Assembly: GCA_910589415.1 (NCBI GenBank)
Contig: OU342632.1
Span: 16,681,507 to 16,745,506, forward strand
Direction of reading: 5' to 3'
DNA length: 64,000 nucleotides
Source: Malachius bipustulatus
Lineage: Eukaryota > Arthropoda > Insecta > Coleoptera > Melyridae
Positions 51,160 to 63,100 of this stretch are shown here, piece after piece (position 1 is the stretch's first letter; each line of letters opens with the position of its first letter). The notes beneath the pieces were generated by a model. That model saw only the letters and a list, made by a program, of their open reading frames with translations. It was not told where the DNA came from and made no database searches. The translations under genes and the position numbers were made by a program.

Positions 51160-54100
51160 CTGTAAATAATAAATTACTTTAGGTAAATAATTATTTATAA
51201 ATAAAATTTCAGGAAAATTGCAAAGCCATTGTATAGGTCCTCGGGTATTTTAGCATAATAATTTATGTTTATACAAGATTGGTGAGTAGCAATAGCAGAT
51301 GTTCATTCAATTAATATAAACTTCTCTCTATCTAAACAGAAGATTTAGAAGATGAAAAATTGTAACTAGGAAGATACCTGTAACAACTAATAAAGGAGGA
51401 TATATTAGAGGCAAAATCGATAATAAAAATTGTAATGTGAGTGTAAAGACTGCTTTTTTCGATACAAAATCAATCCTCAAAATCAAAATCGCAATAAATA
51501 AAAAACAGATGTAAGTCTGAAAATAAATAAAAGAAATTAGTCACCAGAAAGGTTGATTTACAACAATCCATACCATAAGTCCATAAAACTCAAGGGGCAA
51601 TAAAATCAGTAGTATAATGACAGTTAGCTATTGTTGATAGTCAATTCAAAGACTCCTTTGTGTGAAGAGACCTTCCAAGTGGGTAATGTTCACTACTGAA
51701 CAGGCAAAGAACATGATTAACTGCTCTTTGAGTTCATAAATCTTCTTCTGATTTTATAACACTTTAAATACATTCAGCTTAAAGGAATAAAATCATTTTC
51801 TCAGTAATTATTTGTAGAATAAAAAAAGCCTGAAAGAGATCATTTTTTTATTTAAATTTTTTAAGGACCCTTTCGGGGAATTAGCTTCCTGTCAATTAGC
51901 TTCCTGTCAAATTTGTTGTAATTTTAGAGATTGGTAGTATTCGAGGACTAGATCAGAAGTCTCCTTGGGCATAGCCACCCCAAAAACTCCTGTTCTTGAG
52001 ATATTCACCTCTGAAGATGATTTTTCTCTCGTGACAGTCACTCGTATATTTTTAAATATTAACCACCCCCTCCTTAGAGAGAAATGGTAAATGAATAATT
52101 TGTTGAGATCAAAAAGCTGCTTCTGTTTTTATAGTTACATTTTATAAATCTTTTGAGTGATTTTCCAGAAAATCGGAAAAGTTTTTATTTGTAGTGACAT
52201 TTTTGTAATAATGACTTGTTTTTTTTTTGTAAAATTTGACTGTGGCTTTAAAATTGGATATATTTTTAATTTTTGACATTTTTAATTGTTGTAATTTGTA
52301 TTTTTATCATTAAATTACGAAAATTAAAACACAAAATGAAAACTTTTTCCTGTTTTTCTCGAAAATGGCTCAACGGACCTAAAATGTGACTACTGCAATA
52401 GAAGCAGCTTGTCAATCTTAATAAATGAACTATCTAAGATTTCTCTCTAAAACAATTAGAGGGGCCAACATTAAAAAATAAATGTATGACTGTCATGAGA
52501 GAAAAAAATCCATCTTCAGAGGTGAATATCTTGAGAACAGGAGTTTTTGGGTAACAGGGGTTACGCCCATGGAGATCCCCGAAATTAGAACAAACTTAAC
52601 CGGGAGCCAATTCCCATAAGGATTCTGCGGGGTACTTTAAATTTAAAATTTAAATTTTTTAACCTTGGTTCCTTGACCCAGTACTTATGGCATCATTTAT
52701 TTTTTTAAATAGCACACCCTGTATATTATTACATTTTGAGATTGTAATAATATACAGAGTGAGGCGCGAGAACCTTAGGGCATTTTTATATGGAGAAGTC
52801 CTAGGAGTAGAAGTCTAAAAATTTGTACGTGTAAAATTTAGATTTTGACAAGCTGAACTAAAATATTTACAACCCCTCACCATTTCCGGTTATACCGGAA
52901 GTTGCAATCAACTTTCTTATTTTAAATGGGACTTCCAGTATCTTATTACATTTTCAAATTGCCTGAATAAATGTAATAAAAATGGTGTCTATAGTTCAAA
53001 ATTCGAACGAGTGGTTTATGAGTTATAAACAAATGAAAATTGCAATTTTACATTTTCAAAGCAGCTTAGGTCGAAAACGTGTCAAGATAGATGAAAACGG
53101 CTTACATGTCCCTATCTTAACTTTTCACGTAGTATCCTATGGTGCTGATGAAATTTGTATACAAAGTGATGAAAAATCAGCGATTTTCAAAAAAAAAATT
53201 AATAAAAAATATTTTTTTTGTAGGTACTCCAGCGTAGAATACAAAAAGTTAGGATAGGGACATGTAAGCCGTTTTCCGATATCTTCACCCGTTTTCAAGC
53301 TACGCTGCTTTGAAAATGGAAAATTTCAATTTTCATTTGTTTATAACTCAATAATTGGTCGTTACAAATTTGAACTGTAAACATCATTTTTATTACTGTT
53401 TTTCAGGCAATCTGAAAATGTAATAATATACAGGGTGTACCATTTAAAAAAAGAAAAATATGGCAACTTCCGGTATAACCGGAAGTGGTGTGGGGTTGTA
53501 AATATTTTAGTTCAGCTCGTCAAAATCGAAACTATACATTTACAAATTTTTAGACTTCTACTCCCAACACTTCTCCATATAAAAATGCCCTAAGGTTCTC
53601 GCGCCTCACCCTGTACAGGGTCTCCTATTTAAAAAATTAAAAAATAGATAATGTCGTCTACTAAGCCAAGGAACAAAAAATGGTACAAAAAAATGTTACA
53701 TCACTAGAACATAAATTTAATTTAAAAATTGACCTGTTCGGGTCTTCATAATTCCACAAATCTGAGAAAATGAATTTATTCATTACATATGAATGATTCA
53801 TCCCACACATACATTTTGTAAGTGTTTTGTACTAATGCCACAGTTAAGAGCAGTGAACAATGAAAAACCCTGATCACTACTTCTAATGCAAATTTTGCAG
53901 CGACAACAAAACAAAAGCAAAACTTTGAAAAATCAACCAATTTTTTCTCAACACAAAAAGTGAAGTTGTTTTTTCTAACCAAGGGTTTACATCATCTGGA
54001 CAGTATTAATTTTTTTTATTTAATGGACCTGATATCATTGCTAAGAATAATTGCTTTTTAACAGAAATTAAAAAATAAGTAAACATGACTTACTGGCATG

Positions 54101-57100
54101 ATCTGGACCATCGCTGTTCCCAAGCACGTATAGCGGCAGTTCTGGTAACTGAGACAACACCGGCGGAGCCCCCACAGCGGACGCACTGCTTAATCACACG
54201 GGGAGTTCTTCCCAGGTACAAGTGCCGGATGGAATCTACAGTCTGACCGCTGCAGGAGTCTGTCATTTGTGCCAGACATTCAGGATCCTCTCCAAACTCT
54301 AACTATAGTACAAAAAGAATAAATAATACATTTTTAGGTTGAAAACTGAAGCAACTATACTACTGCAGAAAATTAGGGGAACACTTTTTGAGGTTCCATT
54401 GCCGACAAACTTTTTTGGCCTTGGAATGCACCCATGTACCAAAATCCATTTTGCACCATTTTCAATTGAAATTTTGAGTCTGCTATATAACCACGAGAAG
54501 TTCAATGATCCTTCAAAAGGCTTGAATGATCGATTTAAACTTCCTGCAGAATCTTTGTACCAAAAGTTTGCCGATATTGTCATTCATTGTGAAGAGGCAG
54601 TTCCTTCTTCGAAATCCTGCAAAAACGTCCACAAGATGTTCAAAGATAGCTCAAGTTTTAGGCAAATCGATTTTTCTCATCACAAAAGAGATTACCCACT
54701 TGTGTATTGTTCAAAACGTCTCCAAAGTCTTTGCAACCTCTTCATCTGGTAGGGGATTGACCACTTCTTTTTTGACCATTACATGTTATTTAAAAACATT
54801 TTTTGACATTCTCAAATTCATTGGAGTCTTTGGTACCCGTTGACTTCATTCTTTGAGCTCTAGCCCCACAGTTAGATCTCCTGCAACCTCTTTTTATCTC
54901 ATCCTGCAAGAGTGGTAACAAAAGAGTTGTTGCATGAAAACAGGGTAGCTTGGACTTGAGATGGTCTAAAATGTCTAAATGATTCACTTATGCTGTTGAA
55001 GACCTAAGAATCCATTAAGACCTAAGAAACCATTATCTTGAATCCAAAGGGTAAATTTTTGCAAATATTTGCAGCAATTCAGACCCATATAACTTTTAGA
55101 ACTTTTAGAGTTTGCCAAAAAATTGCCGAGTTCAATCCCTTACTAGATGAAGACCCAAATACTTTGGAAATGCTAACAATCCACAAGTGGGTAACCTCTT
55201 TTTTGATGAGAAAAATCGATTTGCCTCAAATTTGAGCCATCTTTGAACATTTTGTGATTACTTTTGCAGGATTTCGGACAAAGAACTGTTTCTCTCTACA
55301 CAAAAATGACGATATTGGCAAACATTTGGTCCAGAGAGTCTGCAGGGAGTTTGAATCAATCATTCAAGCCTGTTAAATGGTGATTGATTGAAAGTGGTTC
55401 AAAGTCGATTTTGGTACATATACCAAAATCGACTTTGAACCACTTTGAACCCATAGGTTCATTCCAAGACACGTCACCCTTAATACTGAGCTGACATGCA
55501 CAAACATGGGTGCTGGAGAACTTCAAGAATACCCTTGCCACTTCAGTCATGTAAAATTCTGAAAAAATCTAGTGACCGGTTTTTTCAGCGAAAGAATTCC
55601 AAAAAGTGTTCCTCTAATTTCGTGCAGTAGTTGAAAATAAACGTGAACAATATTGAACTTACTTGTAAAGGTAAAATTTGTTGAGAAAGAAGTGGAGAGG
55701 TAAGTACGGTTCTGTTACTAGTAGGCTGTAAGGGTTGAATTTGTACTTGACTTGGTAAAAGGCAACATTCATCTGAAATGTAAATAAAATATGAATAGCA
55801 CTTACAATAGTTCTGCGGTGCATGCAACATCTTATCTTCAAGGAAATAGATAAACCAAGTTCCTGTGGCTTGTCTGCTTTATATCATAACGCGAAACACA
55901 TTCAGTTAGAAACTATTCATTAAAAAAAGAGAAATAAAATTGTGATCATGATACGAAAGTTAACAAATAAACCTTATATTGCTCACAAATTGAGATCACA
56001 CCCTTTCAAGTGCATCTTCTTACCATTAATTCTAATAACTATATTTATAGCCGCTTGGTTTGTGGTGTTTCCAGTAATTTATGTCATTATGTATGTTGAA
56101 TACACCAATAAGAGTGGCTATTCAAAGCATACAGAGCTGGCTTCAACTGCTTGGATAACATCTCTGATTGCATTTATAATAATTTGTGTCATCGCCGTTT
56201 TAATTTGGAGATCAAAATCAAATAAAAAACCGATTCAAGTCCGTACGCTTGAACCTTTAAGAGGAAGCATATTGATTGATCATATTTACACAGTTGATGT
56301 TGACGATCTTGAGTTTAGTGAGGACAAAAAAGAAACGCATTCAGATGAGGTAATTGTCATATGCAAAAATGAGCCGATAGTTAACATGCAAAATGACGTT
56401 AAAGCTTCCACATCATCGCCAGAAGATTCGCTTCCAATCAAAAAGGACATAATAAGACCTCCAGATTTAATAATAAACCACAGCGGACAGCGTCCAATTT
56501 CACAAAACCTGACAACACCCCTATCTCCTCGAGAACTATTCTTCTATGACTTGTTCGAAAGTGCAAACAAATCAATCAGTAACACGACGTGCAATTTCAT
56601 TCACAATGAAAGAGAAAATTATGATGATGACTCTGACTGTGTGATTTACACTATGCGAGAAGGTGACATAATAGAAGAGCGACCCTTGAAATCTCCAACT
56701 TTACTGAAAGAAATACAAGAGCAGTTCATGAAGAACAATGACACGAGCCTCTGTCGGACCGTTTCTAACTCATCGGGGTTTTGTTTCGTAGACGAATCAA
56801 CCATTCCGAATATCAACGACCATTTTATTGAAAAGGAGAGAGAACATGCCACCGAAATTGGTTCCGATGAAAGGGACGTGACAAGCAAAGAATTTTTCAT
56901 CGCAAATATACCATCTCCAACAACCGCCCAGTGTTCTGAAATTGTGATGTTTGTTAATGAAAGTGAAGAGTCATTGTGTCCCATTGAAGTTAAATTATAA
57001 GTTAAAAGTTAAATAATAAATAAGTAAACTATTTAATTATACTTTCTACAAATCTCATTATGAAATTAATATTAAATCAATAAAAATATGCACCTAACTA

Positions 57101-60100
57101 AATTAATTGAAATTTTCTATATTTGTTTCCTTATCTACCTGTGTATACAGGGTGTTTCAAAAAAAAAGGTGGCCTCGTTGCTAGGATACGTAAAACAATT
57201 AAAAATAAGTGGGGTTAAAAAAAATAAGTGGGAACTTAGACATCATTTAATTTTACACCAAAAAGGTACTCTTCATAAAACTGGATACTGTGTACCGTTT
57301 TCGGAATATTTTGATTTGAAAATGATGAAGTAAAACTGATGCTGGTATGAAGTAAGCATTAAATTACCTACCTACTTTATTGGAAATGGAAAACTGACAT
57401 TTATTGATAGTTCGGACGGTATTGTCAATAACATTATATTATATAAAATGTGTATAATTTTTTTTTACAATGGACGACATGAAATTTTTTTACTAAAATA
57501 ACCCGACTAATTTTTCATTGTTCTACTCTACCTGTCCTAGCAACAGGGCCTTTTTTTAAACACCTGTAGAAGAACTTTCAAAATGTAACAGGGTAAAAGT
57601 AAGCCTTTTTTCAACTTTAGAAAAAGATGTTTTATGGTGATTTTTAAGTGAAAAAAATTGTCTTTAAAACCTGCTTTAAAAACAAAGACAATAATTGTAA
57701 CAAAAAAAAAAGACTAGACTACTGTTGATTGAACATGTATAATATACAGGGTGTATCAGAGGTGTTGGGCCAAACTTGAAGGGGTGGTTCCTCTCATACA
57801 TGTAAGTTAAAAAAATAAGTATCACCCCAAAATTTCGTTTCATTTAAAAGATACAGGGTGTCGAACTTTAAAAAAATATAAGAGTTTTTGGTTATAACTT
57901 ATGTAAATTTAAACCGATTTTGATGTTACTTGGTATGAACAATAAACAAAGGCCTTTAATTTGGCTATTTCAGATTTTATGGATGTCTTCCAGTGACGTA
58001 GATATTCGGGTTTTTTTCTTTTTTTCCCTCTTTTCCCTCCTCATCTTTTACACAATTAACTTTTTTCCAATTACAAAATCGTTATTCGATTATCCACACA
58101 TTTTAGAACAAAAAGTATATCTTAATTTTTTTCATGCGGCGCGCCGTTTTTGAGATAGGTACTTGAAGTTTCCTCAAGAAATGCCACTAATCTAATATTC
58201 AGGGTTGGAGACACTTTTTTCTCCCTGTGTTTCACGCCACTGACTTTATTGTAAATACAAAAACGTTGTTTATTTACCAATGGATTTTATAACCAAAAAG
58301 TATTCTTTAGCTTTTCCTCTACGACGCACTATTTTTGAGATATTTAAAGTTTCCTCAGGCAATGTCACTAATCATTAATAATAACATTTTGCATAAAAAT
58401 TGTAGTCGGATAAATTTTAACGAAATTAACAATAATTTTGTAATGTCAATTGCCCAACATTACCTGAGAAAAATTAAAATATTTCAAAAACGGTGCTTGG
58501 GCTATTGCACAACGGTTTTGTATTTGCAATAAAGTCAGTGGCGTAAAATATGGGGAGGGAAAAGTGGCTCCAATCCTGACTATCTATGCCACTAGAAGAC
58601 ATCTACAAAATCTGAAATACTCAAATTAAAGAGCTTTGTTTGCTTATAGTTCGTGCCAAGTTTCATAAAAATCGGTGTAAATTTACACGAGTTACAACCA
58701 AAAACTCTTATATTTTTTTAAAGTTTGGCACCCCGTATCTTTTAAACGAAACATCATTTTGAGCTGAAACTTATTTTTTTACCTTAGATTTATGAGAGGA
58801 ACCACCCCTTCAAGTTTGGCCCAACATCTCTAATACACCCTGTATTTATAAAAATAAATAAAACAAATAACTGTTTTAATATTACTACTATAATCGAAAC
58901 TCACCAATTAAAGCATCATCGAAATCATTGACGTTAGCCACCAGGCGACTCAGCAGCCGGAACAGTAAAGCCAGCACGTCCAATCCCCCGTCGCTCTTGA
59001 TGAACACCGGCAGACAAGCCGGTCTGAGCAGTCCCCAGATCCTAATCAGCACCAAAGTCTCCCGGAGAGTGTTGAGAGCTTTCAAGTCCCGCAACAGCTC
59101 ATACGGCTTCCCGGCGCCGGGCCTGCTGTCAGGAAGCTTGGCCAGCAGGTTCAGCGCCAAGTCGGCCACCCATTGAATTAACTGCTGGAGACTCTGCAGG
59201 GTCGAAGGCTCCACAGTGAATTCCTTAGCCTCTAAGTGCATGAGGACTTTGTCAACGTCGGACTGACCTTCTGCTATCACAGCTAAATAGACAGATATAA
59301 GCAATTAATTATTATATTTTAAGCAAAATGTTTTTATAATTTTTGGTAATTGTTTCTCATTAATTTGAGTGTTTTTTTTTTAATATTAAATTACAGCGCA
59401 CTAGAACTGCCAAAAAGTTCCTTCACTTTTTCTATTTTTCAGCTTTTTAAGCATTTTTCTGAATGAAATTTTAAATTTTAAGTATTTTGACTACGAACTT
59501 TGTTAAATTGTTTATATTAGACCAGACAATATCATTAGGCTATTCTGTCACTTTCCAAGCCTGGCTGTGTCATAATCATCTTATCATGTTATGAAAGAGT
59601 AGTCTTGAATCAAAATGCCAAATTGTGACTGACCCTACCATGTGACATGAGAGAACGATTTCAAGACACGACATAATTTTAGAGAAATTTAATGGATCTG
59701 GTGAAAAATAAAGCTCATTCCAAATTTTGGGAAATTTTTTGCATAAAACGTTAATTTATGACCAAAATTGAAGTCAAAATTGACAGTGTGTCTATGTAAG
59801 TTGGAGTCATATGCAAAACTTTTTTGATATCCATTGTAGAAAAAAAAATTATTCTTCATAAACGGATCTGTGAGCTTTACAATACAATGCAGAGGTTTTT
59901 AAGAGTCACACACTGATCTCCATAAGTATACCTACTCCCCGCAGTTATCATTTTTAAGTAAATGATTGAATTTTTGATAGCGTATATTTATTAAGCAGAA
60001 ATTAATACACGAATTAAGATGTTATGCTTAATTTTTCACCCTGGCCTTTTGTATATTATGTTTTTTTGAACCACTTAAATTACACGAAATTTGAGATTTT

Positions 60101-63100
60101 TTATGGGACTTGGGTTCTAATTTAATTTGCCACTATAGATAGGTTCTCCTTTTACAGAACGAACTAGACAAAAGTTCGTACAGCATGTGAAGTGAAAACT
60201 GAAGACATGGACATGTTTTTACATTACGGCCATTTGAATTTTGGGAAACATGGCTATTTTTAAGCCCCTGTATAAGCAAAATAAAAAAAAACTATGCAAA
60301 CCAAATTAACAGCATTTGAAGAAAATTATGTTAAATTTGAGTTAATGCAATAAAATTTTAATTATTTCTTTTATTAAGCCAATGACGTGGGTAGGAAACG
60401 GGTAACAATGGCTAAATTTCTAAGCAAAAATATTCATACTTAATTAAATCGCATAAAACTACACTATTTCTTAAATTGATGCGCAAGAAGGTTTTTTACT
60501 CTTTCTCATTTTCTTGAAATTTCAGGAGAAAAAGAACCAATATTATTACTTATGACTTATGACAGATTCTGGTCATCTCCATTATTCGACAGAAATCGGC
60601 ACCCAAGTATCGTAAAATTATTACAATCTGGCAAGACTGTGTGACAGTCAGCTGGCACGTAAACTACTTTTGAATATGGGTGACCACTTCTGTATGTTAA
60701 CCATTTTATTAGAATAAATGGCTGTATTTCAACTGAATTAAAAATTATTTCCTTCTTATTTCTTCATTATTCAACTACTAACCTACTAACTGGAAAATAC
60801 TGGAAATATAGGTTAATAAACAATGCTAGCAATAATAACTATTACAAATATCTGCTAGTTACTTTGCAAATAGTACTGTAATACTATTTGTGGTAAATTT
60901 TTAGTAATCTTTTAAAATACGTTAAATGACATGGCAACATCGCATAAATGATGACACATTTGACACACTGTTGTGAGTGACTAGCCGCTACAATATTTAC
61001 AAATCTGGCTAATTTCAAAAGTTGTTATATCAACTTATTTTGTTTATTTAAATTAAAACACAAAACTTGAAAATATGTGTCCAAAAAATCTTCCTTTTTA
61101 AATAAGTCCAGTGCTTGTCCAAGCTTTGTGTGTACAGGAAAGGGGAAAAAATTAAGATAAAAAACAAACTGTTGACCTGATGAAAAAATCGAGCCCAAAG
61201 TTCATTCTTTTCAAAATGATTGTCTAATGGATAAGAATTTTTGGTCATTATATACATCCGCGGCTCCTACAGTTTCACTATGGAACCTATATGGGGGTGG
61301 AGAACATACCTATAGTAACACCAGGAAGGTATTCATTTGCTTTGCAAATGAAAGGGAAAGCCACAAAACGGTGTAAAAAAACGGTTTTGAGAGTGCGGAG
61401 TGAGTGCGGTCCTGACAAGAGGCACCGATTAGATGCCGCGATCCCGGATAAATCCACTTCACAATAATTGCCAAGTATTCTATTCTGTGTTAGAGGTTTA
61501 CAGAGGCGGACTGGGCGATATATCCGCTTTCATATAACGTGTCCAGTCCACAGAGATTGATGCAATGATTTTCGGATTATAAATGCAAAATAAATGCAAA
61601 ATTCAAAATAAAAATCGTGGTACTGTTATTTTCGAAGATTTTCCTTGCCCTGAAAGTGAAAAAAAATAGAAATTCGACCGTAGTGCCAAAGAGGCCTTAG
61701 TTGTGACCTTAAATATTAGTTTGCAATGGCTGTTTTTACTTTCTTACCCACCCAGCACCCCTATTTCGCTCCTCGGTCCCGAAAAAATTGATGAAACTTA
61801 GGAGCCGCGGATGTATACAATTACCGAATTTTTTTGCAAATGATCTAATTTTAAGGTAAGCTTTCGTCCTATACGAATATTTTCTCAAAATAACATACCA
61901 GAGACAATTAATTTTTATAACATTACTTACTGGCTAAGGAATCTGCTGGGCTCTTTTCGTGGCTGTTCATTTCACTGGGTCTGAGGAGACTTTTGAAAGC
62001 AATTGAAATACTATGAAGCATGAGAAATTGAGTGAGATCGTTTGCTTTCGACTGCCCTTGTGCGCTTAACCTGAAAAATGAATCAAAATATAACTTATTT
62101 TCATCTTCTGTATCATGCAATTTTTTTTTAGAGAGCATCGGTCTTAACTGTGTAGGTAAGACATAATCGCTCCACTCTGATAATTTGACTTCAAGAACGA
62201 GCTCGTTTAGCCACAGACACATTTGTAAAGAAATAAATAAAATTACATACATAGTACTCAAAAAAAAAGAAAAATCAACACTAATCGATTTTTATATGAG
62301 CTGTGCATCTTTTTGAGTTTATGATGTTATCATTGTTCAAGATGTCGAATCATCAGTAAGCAGAATCATACCACATATTTTATTATACTATTTAAAAGTA
62401 AAAAATCGACTTACCTATAGAGTGAAGTCTTTATACACAAGTATTGCACGTAAAAGTACTGCTGCACAGTTGGTGGCTGCCTGCTAAAGCTTTCCGTGAG
62501 CCGATCACAGAGTGCTTCGAGCATTCCAGGTCTCAAAACGAGCAGCAAGTCCAACCAGTCTAGACCACTGACCAGGCAGTATTCCAGCAATGTCGTGGCG
62601 TAAGGCACACTCAGAGGAGCACTGCTATCTAGCTGCGGGGGCAGCTTGAACAGATGCAGCCCGTCATCCGAATCCATCACCAATAGCACATTTCCTAGAA
62701 AGGAAACAGCAAATTTGTTACATTTCAAGTTTGTTACGTTCTCTAATATGTACCTACCTAACCAAGATATATCGATACTCTTGACATTGATGCTTAGCTT
62801 TGTGTATTTGCCACTGGGCTCCTCGTTGTAGCGGGGTGCCAACGACAGGCGAGTTGTAGCAGCTGGCTTCAGAGTGTCTCGACATAAGCAATGAATCGAG
62901 TTATCGGCAAATGTTAAAATTATGTAGCCTCCGGCTAGAGAATTGGACAGACTGAGTTTACTGGTGGCTAGTGATGTAGCTTTCGAGTGGTATAGGAAAT
63001 GACACTGGTATTGCCACAGCTGAAAATCAGAATAACTTAATTAACTATGCTAATTGTCCTCATACCTACTAATAACATAAATGACAGAGAAATTATAATT

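Noticed and set aside
52982..53257. 91-residue frame in the last MED16 intron
   Set aside because: Lies across one arm and the loop of a foldback element.
54339..54843. Two overlapping frames of 137 and 105 residues
   Set aside because: Inside the foldback element at 54361-55629; the mirrored arm gives the same peptides and no domain is seen.
55942..55947. GTG in frame just before the nested gene's ATG as a start
   Set aside because: The ATG at 55948 is the first normal start after the initiator; a GTG start is not expected in an animal gene.
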